64,000 nucleotides of DNA from Pontibacter sp. G13 (GTDB lineage Bacteria; Bacteroidota; Bacteroidia; J057): positions 5,084,001 to 5,148,000 of the forward strand of contig NZ_CP134696.1 in assembly GCF_031851795.1 (NCBI RefSeq), read 5' to 3'. Numbering within the stretch: position 1 is the first letter of the stretch; each line of letters opens with the position of its first letter. The notes under the pieces are model-generated. The model saw only the letters and a program-made list of their open reading frames with translations. It ran no database searches and was not told the DNA's origin. Both the position numbers and the translations under genes were made by a program. Positions 45,688 to 54,172 of the stretch are shown one piece after another.

Positions 45688-46593
45688 GTGGGAATCATTT
45701 CGAAGCTAGGCAACGCAGCCAAAAACCGGAAGCAGAAAAAAACCAAGGACGTCAACAAGGACATGTCGTTCTTGGATCACTTGGAGGAACTGAGATGGCA
45801 CTTGATGAGAAGTTTTGCTGCCATCGTGATCATTGCGATTGCCATATTCGTGAATGTCCAAGCCTTTTTGGACAAGATCGTATTGGCACCGACGCAAGCC
45901 AGTTTTCCCACCAATAGACTGCTTTGTGCCATTAGAGAATCTTTGTGTTTCGACACACTCAATGTCGAATACATTGCATTTACTCCCTATGAGCAGTTTC
46001 TCAAATCCATTACCATTTCACTGGTAGCGGGCCTGATTTTCGCCTTTCCCTATTTCTTGTGGGAAATCTGGCGATTTGTCAAACCCGGACTCCATAATCA
46101 TGAAAAGAAAGGCCTTAAGGGCAATGTCTTCATCATGAGTTTACTGTTCTTCACAGGAGTCGCATTTGCCTACTACGTGATCCTTCCCTTCTCATTTCAG
46201 TTTTTCTCCAGTTACCAGATTTCCGAGGCAATTGAGAACAAGTGGAAGATCGGAAGTGTCATTTCCCTCGTCACACAGGTGGCGTTCGGTGGTGGACTCC
46301 TCTTTGAAATGCCAATCTTGGTATACTACCTCTCAAAAATGGGGATTATCACTCCCCAAGGAATGCGCCAGTATCGAAGACATGCCATTGTTGTCATGCT
46401 GATTTTGGCTGCGATTATCACCCCTCCTGACTGGGTTACACAGGTTCTGATCTTCATCCCATTGGCAGGACTTTATCAATTGTCCATTTTCATCTCTGCA
46501 TCTGTCCATCGGCGAATGGCCAAGGAAGAAGCCGAAGAGAGAAAGCAAGAGGTGGCCAAAGCTGCTTCCGAACCTACCGAGCCTGCATCCTGA
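45688..46593 (+). CDS. tatC: Sec-independent protein translocase TatC
   Basis: TatC is the twin-arginine signal receptor and the core of the Tat translocase. The 301-aa protein has FLDHLEELRWHLMRS at the N terminus (the conserved cytoplasmic helix), six membrane helices, the periplasmic EYIAFTPYEQFLKS segment, and FPYFLWEIWRFVKPGL, a family signature. A long polar C-terminal tail (EEAEERKQEVAKAASE) follows. It starts at GTG 45688. An internal ATG (MSFLDHLEE) is an alternative. tatA/B are not adjacent. The stop overlaps the start of the next gene (TGATG). Confidence 0.95.
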   Translation: MGIISKLGNAAKNRKQKKTKDVNKDMSFLDHLEELRWHLMRSFAAIVIIAIAIFVNVQAFLDKIVLAPTQASFPTNRLLCAIRESLCFDTLNVEYIAFTPYEQFLKSITISLVAGLIFAFPYFLWEIWRFVKPGLHNHEKKGLKGNVFIMSLLFFTGVAFAYYVILPFSFQFFSSYQISEAIENKWKIGSVISLVTQVAFGGGLLFEMPILVYYLSKMGIITPQGMRQYRRHAIVVMLILAAIITPPDWVTQVLIFIPLAGLYQLSIFISASVHRRMAKEEAEERKQEVAKAASEPTEPAS

Positions 46594-47189
46594 TGCAAGC
46601 GCTTGAACATCTTCTGAACGAAATTCGTGGTTGCCGCCATTGCGAGGCTCATCTCCCTTTGGGACCAAGGCCCGTACTGGCGGCTTCCCATTTATCCAAA
46701 ATCCTCATCGTAGGACAAGCTCCCGGTACCAAGGTTCATGCCTCAGGAGTCCCCTGGAATGATCCGAGCGGTGTTAGACTGCGAAACTGGCTGGATGTAT
46801 CAGACGAGCAGTTTTATGACCACGACCTGTTTGCCATCGTCCCAATGGGATTTTGCTATCCCGGAAAGGGGACGCGAGGGGATTTGCCCCCACGGCCAGA
46901 ATGCGCGGAATTGTGGCAAGACAAACTCATGGGCCATCTAGGAGATGTGAAGTTGACCCTAGCCATTGGACAGTATGCGATCAAATGGCACCTAGGTAAA
47001 CGTCGCAAGAAAACCCTCGCAGAGACGGTCAAGCATTGGGAGGAATACATGGATCTGAACATTTTCCCGCTTCCGCATCCAAGCCCCAGAAACATCATGT
47101 GGCGCCGAAAAAATCCTTGGTTCGAAGAGGAAGTGGTCCCCGCACTTAGCCGCAAAGTCTGGGAGGTCATCGGGCAATCAGATCTATAA
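46593..47189 (+). CDS. Uracil-DNA glycosylase family protein, Fe-S type
   Basis: The 198-aa protein has the uracil-glycosylase motif GQAPGTKVHASGVPWND (residues 41-57) and the C-terminal motif LPHPSPRNIMW. Four cysteines (Cys14, Cys17, Cys88, Cys104) are spaced C-x2-C...C-x15-C, matching the [4Fe-4S] ligands of family 4/5 enzymes. It should remove uracil from DNA, although members of this branch differ in substrate. It overlaps tatC by one base (TGATG), so translation is coupled even though the functions look unrelated. Confidence 0.85.
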   Translation: MQALEHLLNEIRGCRHCEAHLPLGPRPVLAASHLSKILIVGQAPGTKVHASGVPWNDPSGVRLRNWLDVSDEQFYDHDLFAIVPMGFCYPGKGTRGDLPPRPECAELWQDKLMGHLGDVKLTLAIGQYAIKWHLGKRRKKTLAETVKHWEEYMDLNIFPLPHPSPRNIMWRRKNPWFEEEVVPALSRKVWEVIGQSDL

Positions 47190-47214
47190 TGAGGCATTCT
47201 TGGGAGACACGTGA

Positions 47215-47380
47215 TCTCGGGTTTTTGGGCGTATCCCGGCGTGCTTGGCAATTGCGGTACTGCCTGTTCATGCTTGTCGCCGGGTCAGTCCCTTCCATGC
47301 TCGCTAATCGCTCGGTCCCTCCGTCAAACTCCGGGACGCTCCCGATGGTCGCCATTCCAGGCACTTTACGCCCGCACAGG
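47215..47380 (+). repeat. Dispersed repeat family, copy D (shorter)
   Basis: It carries TTTTTGGGCGTATCCCGGCG, GTCGCCGGGTCAGTCCCTTC, GCTCGCTAATCGCTCGGTCC and a degenerate end TTTACGCCCGCACAGG. At ~166 bp it lacks part of the middle seen in copies A-C. It lies between the convergent glycosylase and HAD genes and is followed by the terminator of the latter. Confidence 0.75.
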
Positions 47381-47404
47381 TCCATCCCTGCCCCCAATCA
47401 CCAT

Positions 47405-47445
47405 TCCCCCAAAAACCTAAAAGGCAGCCTCATGAGAAGCTGCCT
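47405..47445 (-). terminator. Terminator of the HAD hydrolase gene
   Basis: On the minus strand AGGCAGC (47439-47445, complement) pairs with GCTGCCT (47422-47428, complement) and is followed by TTTAGGTTTTTGG. Confidence 0.82.
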
Positions 47446-47484
47446 GATCATTTCTTGGGCCAATGCTAGGAAGGAAAATTCTCC

Positions 47485-48117
47485 CTAGGCAGGCGCTTGC
47501 TCTAGCAATGCCGCTACTGCATGGTGGAATTCATCGTGATCCTTCATCCACCAAGTCTGGATTCCGAGTGCTGCAGCTGCTTCGATATTTTCCCTGGAGT
47601 CATCCCAGAACATGGTCTCTTCGGCTTTCCAGCCCATCTTGTCCAATGCCTGCTGATAGATCTCTGGGTTGGGTTTCCGGACGCCCATCTTGAAGGAAAG
47701 GAACAAGTGATCCATCTGGTCAAACAGGTCCTTGCATTCAGATTTATAATGGTCGTAGTGATACTCGCTGGTGTTGCTCAGAAGTACGAGATCGTATTGC
47801 TGAGTCAGGGCTTTCAGCGCTTTTTTGCGGCCGGGGAGTACCCCGATCAGTAAGGATTTCCAGATTTCCTTGATTTGCTCGAGATCAGCATCTAGCCGAT
47901 AGGCATCCTTGAGACCTTGCGCAAAATCGTCAATGCTGATCTTACCGGCATCGAGTTGTGAAAACAGTTCGAGCTGACTGGCGGAATGGCCGTAATCTAC
48001 GATCGGCGTTCCCGGTTCGCGGAGGTGATTGTAGGCGGCAAGGGTGCGGGCTACATTGATCTCATAGAGAACGCCTCCCAAGTCGATGAGCAGGTGTTTG
48101 ACTGATGCTGGATTCAT
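47485..48117 (-). CDS. HAD-superfamily hydrolase (subfamily IA, YihX-like)
   Basis: The 210-aa protein has HAD motif I as LLIDLGGVLYEI (nucleophile D12; the second Asp is Gly, normal for this subfamily). Motif II is LVLLSNTSEYHYD, motif III Lys lies in GVRKPNPEIYQQAL, and motif IV is ETMFWDDSRENIEAA. A helical cap sits between motifs I and II. It is probably a phosphatase of small phosphorylated metabolites such as sugar phosphates. It is transcribed alone. Confidence 0.88.
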   Translation of the reverse strand: MNPASVKHLLIDLGGVLYEINVARTLAAYNHLREPGTPIVDYGHSASQLELFSQLDAGKISIDDFAQGLKDAYRLDADLEQIKEIWKSLLIGVLPGRKKALKALTQQYDLVLLSNTSEYHYDHYKSECKDLFDQMDHLFLSFKMGVRKPNPEIYQQALDKMGWKAEETMFWDDSRENIEAAAALGIQTWWMKDHDEFHHAVAALLEQAPA

Positions 48118-48189
48118 GCGGGTGAATGGATTGTTGTCGGCAAAATTAGCAGAAACCCTCCAAGTAAAAAGCCATTTGGCCCCCGAAAA

Positions 48190-48858
48190 TCACCGAATCC
48201 ACACCTTTTCCAAACCACTAAGTCGCTCAGTACCTTCTGGAGAAAATGAGCGGTACCGAATGACGTGAAGCCCCGATCCCAAGCCCGAGGTGGGTATCCG
48301 GATGTCTGTGAGTCGGTCCGATAAATTGTCGCGATTCAGCGATTGCACCCCGCTGATAGATCTACCCTGCAAATCTAGCACTTCATATTCCAACAAATTT
48401 GAAGTCGGATCGACCCCCCAGTCTACATGGAGGGATAGGACTTGCTCTGACGTGGGATTCGGGTAAATCCGTAAGAGCTCGGTGAAATCAGGGGTGATTG
48501 CTTCAAATGATGAAATGAGCGACCAGCTTCCCGTGCTATCTGGATAATGGACGCGCGTGATCCAGTAGTAAGTGATTCCCTCAGTGAGTTCGAATTCCAA
48601 GGCTACTGTATCCGGGACCCGCGCTTGTCTGGTATCTCCAGCACATCCTGCAAAGCAAAATCGGTTATCGCTCAAGACATATTCATACCCAATGGCTGCT
48701 GGAACATATTCCCACTTGATCAGGAAGGATTGGTCAAATGGGCCCGGTACGCCATTGGCTCCATGGGCAGGAGCTACATGTGCTTGACCCATTGCATAGA
48801 ATGGAACAAAGGCTAGCACGAGGAGGGTGAAGAATCTGAAACTGGACGAAATGTACAT
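48190..48858 (-). CDS. Secreted protein with T9SS type A sorting domain
   Basis: A signal peptide (residues ~1-25, FFTLLVLAFVPFYAMGQ) is followed by a ~110-residue fibronectin-like domain with a Cys pair (FCFAGCAG). The C-terminal ~90 residues match the type IX secretion sorting domain: LLRIYPNPTSEQVLSLHVD, YEVLDLQGRSISG and SGLHVIRYRS. The protein should cross the outer membrane by the T9SS and be anchored at the cell surface. At 222 aa it is a small cargo with no catalytic motif. It is a separate minus-strand unit between the HAD and glycosyltransferase genes. Confidence 0.85.
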   Translation of the reverse strand: MYISSSFRFFTLLVLAFVPFYAMGQAHVAPAHGANGVPGPFDQSFLIKWEYVPAAIGYEYVLSDNRFCFAGCAGDTRQARVPDTVALEFELTEGITYYWITRVHYPDSTGSWSLISSFEAITPDFTELLRIYPNPTSEQVLSLHVDWGVDPTSNLLEYEVLDLQGRSISGVQSLNRDNLSDRLTDIRIPTSGLGSGLHVIRYRSFSPEGTERLSGLEKVWIR

Positions 48859-48977
48859 GGCAGTCTATGGATGCAGATGTATTCCAATAAAGGCCTTGCG
48901 GGAGATATTTGGTAGGATAAAAATAGGGGATGTCATGCATCCAAGATGTCTTCTGAGCTACAACTCCCCAAATTGGT

Positions 48978-50093
48978 TTAGGAACTGATCAATTCCTTGA
49001 TCCGGAGGGCGTTTCGGGCGTTGTCGAAATGATTGAGTAGAACGCCTTTTCGCTCAGCGATATCCATAGCGGTAAATTCCTGATGGAAAAATCCCCGGAT
49101 CATTCGGATGAACTCTTCTGGCGAGGTGGCCACTTCCGTGATGGACTCTAGCCCAGTCTGGTGAACCATGGCAGGATTGGTCAGTACAAACCGTCCCGAA
49201 AAAAGACTGGTGATGAGTTTGACATGATTGGCGGTTGCCTGAAAAGTCGGGAGCACATGGATGTGAGCATCCCGCTGTAGATCCAGCAATTCTTGCTGCC
49301 CCGGATTTGGATAAAGCCGCACGTTTTGATATGCACTCGCAGCTGTAATCAGATCCGGATGAGGGTCGGCCCCGGCGATGTAAAGCCGTTGTTCAGGTAA
49401 ATGACTGAAGACCTCCTCGATCAGAAATAGACATGACTGCACATTGTCAGGCACGCTGAGATTGCCGTGGTACAGACTGAAGGCTCCGCTACCTATTTGG
49501 GAGGTAACTTGGTTTTGTGCATGGAAAATTGGGAGGTATTCCACGTCTTCAAATTTCTCGCTGTAATAATCGGTGGCTTTAGGAGAAGCAGTCAACAACG
49601 TATCTGCATAGGGGAGGGTGCCTTCAAAATGTTGAAGCTGTCTAGACTCAGCCAATAGAAATTTTTTCTGTAGATAAGAAGGCTCATGCTGAGCGAGTTG
49701 ATAGCAGAACTCCCAATCGATGAATGGCAACCTGACGATTTTTTTACGGTTGGTAAAACCCGGATGACTCAGAAAATAGGTAGACGATAGTCCTTCAAAT
49801 AAAATCGGAGAATCATCCATGAGCAACTGTTCGAGCATGCGCTGATCAGCCCGGGCTTTGACCGAGTGAGGGTACTGGACCGGCAATGTCCGCAGAAGGG
49901 ATTTGATCGGATAGCAGGTAATCGACTGGGTGAGATCCTCCAGTTCGTACATGCGGTATGGTTCAGTGTCGAAATAGTGGAGATGAATCCTGACACCGGT
50001 AGCAGCTAAGTGCTTGATTTTGTAGAACATGTCGATCCGACTTCCAAATATGGCAGGAAGTGGCGGTTCATGAGCAATCACATGAAGGTGCAT
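48978..50093 (-). CDS. Glycosyltransferase, GT-B fold
   Basis: The 371-aa protein follows the GT4-like layout: an N-terminal Rossmann domain (HVIAHEPPLPAIFGSRIDMF, where the GSRID loop resembles sugar-acceptor loops) and a C-terminal domain with FSLYHGNLSVPDNVQSCLFL, YIAGADPHPDL and HIHVLPTFQATANHVKLITS. The E-x7-E donor-binding motif of canonical GT4 enzymes is replaced by ANHVKLITSLFSGRFVLTN. The donor and acceptor are unknown. Cell-surface glycan synthesis is a reasonable guess, but no other polysaccharide gene is nearby. Confidence 0.78.
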   Translation of the reverse strand: MHLHVIAHEPPLPAIFGSRIDMFYKIKHLAATGVRIHLHYFDTEPYRMYELEDLTQSITCYPIKSLLRTLPVQYPHSVKARADQRMLEQLLMDDSPILFEGLSSTYFLSHPGFTNRKKIVRLPFIDWEFCYQLAQHEPSYLQKKFLLAESRQLQHFEGTLPYADTLLTASPKATDYYSEKFEDVEYLPIFHAQNQVTSQIGSGAFSLYHGNLSVPDNVQSCLFLIEEVFSHLPEQRLYIAGADPHPDLITAASAYQNVRLYPNPGQQELLDLQRDAHIHVLPTFQATANHVKLITSLFSGRFVLTNPAMVHQTGLESITEVATSPEEFIRMIRGFFHQEFTAMDIAERKGVLLNHFDNARNALRIKELISS

Positions 50094-50283
50094 ACGGCAA
50101 ATTTCCTTACCTTTGGCACGTGTTTGGAAGGGCTGGCCAGTCGTTTTCGATTGTGAAATTTCGACGCTTTGCGATAACTGACCCTCCCGACCTTTCCCGA
50201 TGTCAATTTGGGAAAAAAAAGAAAAAACTATCTATATTGAATCCTGATCTGTAGGATAGGAATTTTTAAACGAAAAAGCGAAC

Positions 50284-51996
50284 ATGCCCACAGTAACCAT
50301 AGATGGCAAGGCGATAGAGTTTGAGGGCAGGCCCAAATCCCTGTTGCAATTCGCGCTCGATCACGATATCGAGATCCCTTATTTTTGCTACCACCCTGCG
50401 ATGAGTTCTCCTACGAACTGTCGCATGTGCTTGGTGGAAGTAGGATTCCATGCCAGAGACCGTGCTACTGGGGAATTCCAGAACGATGAAGAAGGGAATC
50501 CCATTATCCAATGGGGAAGAAAACCCTCGACAGCCTGCAATACGCCTGTGGGCGATCGGATGTTTGTCAAAACCCATCGTACCTCTCCCACGATCAAGAC
50601 CGCTCAGGAAGGGGTACTGGAATATATGTTGATCAACCACCCGCTCGATTGCCCCATTTGCGATCAGGCCGGTGAATGTCCGCTTCAGATCTGGACATAC
50701 AAATACGGACGTGAAGGCTCTCGCTTCGAAAACCTCAAGGTCCACAAGAAAAAGCATGTCGAGCTTGGACCTCGGGTGATTCTGGATGAAGAGCGATGCA
50801 TCAACTGTACGCGCTGCGTGCGATTCACCGAAGAGATTTCCAAATCCAATCAATTGACCATGATTGGGCGTGGAGACAGAAACCGTCCAGCGACTGCTCC
50901 GGGAATGTCCTTTGACGAGCCTTATTCCATGAATACCATCGACCTGTGTCCCGTCGGTGCTTTGACCTCCAAAGCCCACCGATTCAAGGCACGTGTCTGG
51001 GAAATGGCTTATTCTCCAGCGATCGACATGAACGACGCTACCGGTAGTAACATCTATGTCTGGGTGCGTGACAATAAAGTGATGCGTATTACCGCCCGGA
51101 AAAACTCCGAGGTGAATGAATACTGGATCCCTGACGCTTATCGACTCAATGTAGATTTCTACAATGAGAACCGTACCTCTGGGGTTACTGTCAAGGGGAT
51201 GCCTGTTCCATTTGAAGATGGATTGAAGAAGGCTGCTCAAATCCTTCAAGGGGCCGGAAAAGATACGATGTTGTTGGGATCTGCCTACGCATCCTTGGAG
51301 AGCAACTTCGCGCTTAAGCAATTTGCTGAGCAGGTCGGTATTTCCAAGATTTACTACATTCCACATGTTGAGCAAGGTGCAGGTGATGGCTGGTTGATGA
51401 ATGATGACCGCACGCCAAACGCTGCCGCTTGTGAGATGCTCGGATTTGAGGCTTTGACCATAGAGGAATTCAAATCCAAAGCTTCCAAGGCCAACGCGCT
51501 CTATGCCTTGGAAAATGATCGTGCATTGGCAGAATTGGGAGACGCTTTGGATCGAATGCCTGTCATCGCCCATAGTACCCACAATTCCGAGTTGTACACC
51601 AAGGTGGATGTGCTGCTTCCTGCTGCTTTGAGTATTGAAGGTGAAGGTACCTTTATCAATGCCAAAGGTGCTGCCCAAGTGTCCAAGATGGCTCGTCAGA
51701 TCCGTCAGATGACTCCTGAGCAATGGATGAGTATCCCAAAGAGCCGCTTGGATAAAGCTGCCGTGGCAGTGGATAACTGGAGAAACCTGGAGAACATTTT
51801 CGATGTCCTGCCGAGCTGGGATCTGACTAGCCGAGTAGGCCGATACATGGGATTCGATCTTTCATACAAAGAACATCGTGATATCTTTGCAGCAGCAAAG
51901 CGCGAGTTCGAAGTGCTGAAGGATATCAAGGTATCTTACAAGCCTTCCAAAGAAGCCTTTAAGTTCACCCAGCTGGAATACGCTCCGCGTTGGTAA
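50284..51996 (+). CDS. nuoG: NADH-quinone oxidoreductase subunit G-like iron-sulfur protein
   Basis: The N terminus has a [2Fe-2S] ferredoxin site (Cys35, Cys46, Cys49, Cys85). Next is the His-ligated [4Fe-4S] site (His119, Cys123, Cys126, Cys132, in HPLDCPICDQAGECPLQ). A second [4Fe-4S] site follows (Cys172, Cys175, Cys178, Cys222, in CINCTRCVRF and CPVGAL). Residues ~240-500 are a shortened molybdopterin-oxidoreductase-like domain. At 570 aa it is much shorter than E. coli NuoG (908) but has all N1b, N3 and N4 cluster ligands. It should pass electrons within complex I. No other nuo gene is adjacent. It has its own terminator. Confidence 0.9.
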   Translation: MPTVTIDGKAIEFEGRPKSLLQFALDHDIEIPYFCYHPAMSSPTNCRMCLVEVGFHARDRATGEFQNDEEGNPIIQWGRKPSTACNTPVGDRMFVKTHRTSPTIKTAQEGVLEYMLINHPLDCPICDQAGECPLQIWTYKYGREGSRFENLKVHKKKHVELGPRVILDEERCINCTRCVRFTEEISKSNQLTMIGRGDRNRPATAPGMSFDEPYSMNTIDLCPVGALTSKAHRFKARVWEMAYSPAIDMNDATGSNIYVWVRDNKVMRITARKNSEVNEYWIPDAYRLNVDFYNENRTSGVTVKGMPVPFEDGLKKAAQILQGAGKDTMLLGSAYASLESNFALKQFAEQVGISKIYYIPHVEQGAGDGWLMNDDRTPNAAACEMLGFEALTIEEFKSKASKANALYALENDRALAELGDALDRMPVIAHSTHNSELYTKVDVLLPAALSIEGEGTFINAKGAAQVSKMARQIRQMTPEQWMSIPKSRLDKAAVAVDNWRNLENIFDVLPSWDLTSRVGRYMGFDLSYKEHRDIFAAAKREFEVLKDIKVSYKPSKEAFKFTQLEYAPRW

Positions 51997-52025
51997 GCTG
52001 TGTGTCAAGACATAAATTATTAGTC

Positions 52026-52051
52026 AAAAAGGCGTCAGAAGACGCCTTTTT
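52026..52051 (+). terminator. Terminator of the nuoG-like gene
   Basis: AAAAAGGCGTC (52026-52036) pairs perfectly with GACGCCTTTTT (52041-52051) around an AGAA loop. It is symmetrical and could work in both directions. Confidence 0.93.
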
Positions 52052-52109
52052 CTTTGAACTGAACTTCCATCGAAAAGCGGCCCGTTTGGAGCCATAATGC
52101 GAGCAAGCT

Positions 52110-52763
52110 ATGGATTTTGATCTGTCTGATATCCGAAGATTGTATGGAGACCGATTGTATATCGTGCCTGCCCAGAACATTTCTGAGGATCAGGCAGAGG
52201 CTTCTCCCGTCCCTGAGGATTCCTCCTTGCCAGGTCAAGAGCCCAGCACAGCTCCCGTTGCCCCTCCGAAGCCTGAAGAGCAATCTCCTGAAGTTCAACA
52301 ATCTGAACAGGTAGAGTCACAAGCTCCTGTCATCCCACAAGAGGTCGTGCCTCCCAAGCCCGTCACGTCCCCCCCTTTCGAGGCGGGACGATTAACTGCG
52401 GGGAAACCAGTTCAGTGGAAATTGAGACCAACTGCCAAGATGGTATTGGTACTTTCTGAGGAGGAATTCCGCAATCGGCAGCTGACCGGACAATTGAAAG
52501 TGTGGGTAGAGCAAGCGGGTATTCCCATTCAGGAGGTGGGATTCGGCGTGTTCGATGGTCAAGATTCTTCTTGGGATTTTTCCCAATCTCCCTTATTGAC
52601 TGTATTGTGTTTTCATTCCATGGCTTCGACTGTGGAACCATATTATCAGGTTGGTCCCACCCGCATCTGGATGTGTCCTTCATTGGCACACGGACAGCAG
52701 GACGCCAACGCATCTTTGTCTATTCTCAATCAACTGAAGCAAGCCTACCAAACGATCTCATGA
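52110..52763 (+). CDS. Hypothetical protein with Pro-rich linker, 217 aa
   Basis: No family is recognised. A short N-terminal segment (DLSDIRRLYGDRLYIV) is followed by a Pro/Glu/Gln-rich linker (~27-95) and a folded C-terminal domain (~97-217) with KMVLVLSEEEFRNRQLTGQL and LLTVLCFHSM. The layout, a tethering N-terminal peptide with a flexible linker, suggests a protein that binds a partner through its C-terminal domain. It is the first gene of a tight three-gene operon: its TGA overlaps the ATG of rdgB, and rdgB in turn overlaps udk. Confidence 0.65.
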   Translation: MDFDLSDIRRLYGDRLYIVPAQNISEDQAEASPVPEDSSLPGQEPSTAPVAPPKPEEQSPEVQQSEQVESQAPVIPQEVVPPKPVTSPPFEAGRLTAGKPVQWKLRPTAKMVLVLSEEEFRNRQLTGQLKVWVEQAGIPIQEVGFGVFDGQDSSWDFSQSPLLTVLCFHSMASTVEPYYQVGPTRIWMCPSLAHGQQDANASLSILNQLKQAYQTIS

Positions 52764-53353
52764 GCATGAGACAACAATTGCTATTTGGAACGAACAACGC
52801 GCACAAGCTGGAGGAGATTCGAGCTATCGTGGGCGATAAATACGAGGTCGTCGGACTCGCAGATCTGGGGATTTCCCTAGATGTGGAAGAGACGGAACCC
52901 ACGTTGGAAGGAAATGCAGAGCTTAAGGCTCGCGCGTATTTCGAGGCCAGTGGGGTGCCCTGTTTCTCCGATGACACCGGATTGGAGGTGGAGGCCCTTG
53001 GAGGCGCTCCTGGGGTGTATTCTGCCCGCTACGCGGGTCCTGACTGCTTATATCAGGATAATGTCGACAAACTCCTTCGGGAAATGGGAGGCAAGTCCAA
53101 CCGCTCGGCAAAATTTCGGACATCGATTGCCTTTTATGACGGGCAAGTTCTTCGAATTTTTGAGGGAGAAGTACTCGGAAAAATCACTGAGACAGAAGCT
53201 GGAAAAGGGGGATTTGGATATGATCCTGTATTCTTGCCAGATGGTGAATCTCTGACTTTTGCGGAAATGGAACCAGCTGCCAAGCATGCCATTTCTCATC
53301 GGGGACGAGCAGTGCGTAAATTTGCAGACTTTTTGATGCAAGAGTCCCTATGA
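52760..53353 (+). CDS. rdgB: dITP/XTP pyrophosphatase (RdgB/HAM1)
   Basis: RdgB hydrolyses non-canonical purine nucleoside triphosphates (ITP, dITP, XTP) to keep them out of nucleic acids. The 197-aa protein has the family motifs FGTNNAHKLEEIRAIVG, ETEPTLEGNAELKARAY, CFSDDTGLEVEALGGAPGVY, SARYAG and GGFGYDPVFLP. ATG 52760 overlaps the preceding stop (ATGA), and a second ATG is two codons on (52766). Upstream in-frame sequence belongs to the previous gene. It overlaps udk by 4 nt. Confidence 0.96.
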   Translation: MSMRQQLLFGTNNAHKLEEIRAIVGDKYEVVGLADLGISLDVEETEPTLEGNAELKARAYFEASGVPCFSDDTGLEVEALGGAPGVYSARYAGPDCLYQDNVDKLLREMGGKSNRSAKFRTSIAFYDGQVLRIFEGEVLGKITETEAGKGGFGYDPVFLPDGESLTFAEMEPAAKHAISHRGRAVRKFADFLMQESL

Positions 53354-53997
53354 GCCAGCCCGTTCCCAAGCCCTATCTAGTGGGTATCTGTGGGGGCAGC
53401 GCTTCAGGGAAAACATATTTGCTCAATCAGCTGCTCCAAGCGTTGCCTGCTTCACAGGTAACCCTGATCTCTCAAGACAATTACTACTTTGATCTGGATC
53501 ATCAGATTCGGGATGAGGAAGGGTTGGTGAATTTCGATCACCCACAATCCGTCGATCTGGTCAAACTCTATGAGGATGTCCAGAAATTGATGCAGGGTGA
53601 ATCCGTAGAAATCGCGGAATATACATTCAACAACCCCGGCAAAGAGTCTTGTACCATTGTGATGGAACCTCGACCCATTATTTTGCTAGAGGGAATCTTC
53701 GTCTTCTATCTCGCAGAAATGCGGGAACTGTATGACCTGAAGGTCTTCGTGGAAGCCAAGGAACATGTCAAGCTCTCCCGTCGACTAAATCGGGACATTG
53801 CAGAGCGTGGGTTGAATATGGAATCCATCTTGAGAGACTACGGCAAGTTCGTGGCACCCATGTACAATCGCTATGTAGTTCCTACCAAGGATCTTGCTGA
53901 TATCATTGTGCCCAACAACGACAACAAACGGATGGATGCTGCGATATCTGTCCTCGTCAACCATATGAATACCGTTTTGGAGAAAGATCTGGGATAA
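53350..53997 (+). CDS. udk: Uridine kinase
   Basis: Udk phosphorylates uridine and cytidine in pyrimidine salvage. The 215-aa protein has the P-loop GICGGSASGKTYLLNQ near residue 12, SQDNYYFDLD (substrate Asp/Tyr region), VNFDHPQSVD, and the LEGIFVFYLAEMRELYDLKV and RRLNRDIAERG segments typical of the family. The operon with rdgB suggests a nucleotide-pool theme. A terminator follows. Confidence 0.95.
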   Translation: MSQPVPKPYLVGICGGSASGKTYLLNQLLQALPASQVTLISQDNYYFDLDHQIRDEEGLVNFDHPQSVDLVKLYEDVQKLMQGESVEIAEYTFNNPGKESCTIVMEPRPIILLEGIFVFYLAEMRELYDLKVFVEAKEHVKLSRRLNRDIAERGLNMESILRDYGKFVAPMYNRYVVPTKDLADIIVPNNDNKRMDAAISVLVNHMNTVLEKDLG

Positions 53998-54025
53998 CCA
54001 TCTTCCTGTCGGTAAAATTCTTAAG

Positions 54026-54055
54026 CGACCATCTTCGAAAGGGGATGGTCGTTTT
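54026..54055 (+). terminator. Terminator of the rdgB-udk operon
   Basis: CGACCATC (54026-54033) pairs with GATGGTCG (54044-54051), followed by TTTTG. Confidence 0.82.
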
Positions 54056-54116
54056 GCTTGTTGGGATGGGATTGAAGCCACTCCAATAGCCTTCCAATGA
54101 TGGAATGAAGTGGATA

Positions 54117-54151
54117 CAAAAAAAGAGGCTGTCTCAAAAGAGACAGCCTCT
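54117..54151 (-). terminator. Terminator of rpsA
   Basis: A perfect 12-bp stem (54124-54135 with 54140-54151) lies 22 nt beyond the rpsA stop and is followed on the minus strand by a T-run (A-run 54118-54123 and on). Confidence 0.93.
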
Positions 54152-54172
54152 GGCTTATCTAATCAGCAGCAA

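Noticed and set aside
50266-51723. 485-codon frame on the minus strand opposite the nuoG-like gene
   Set aside because: It is a coding shadow. The plus strand has all cluster ligands in order.
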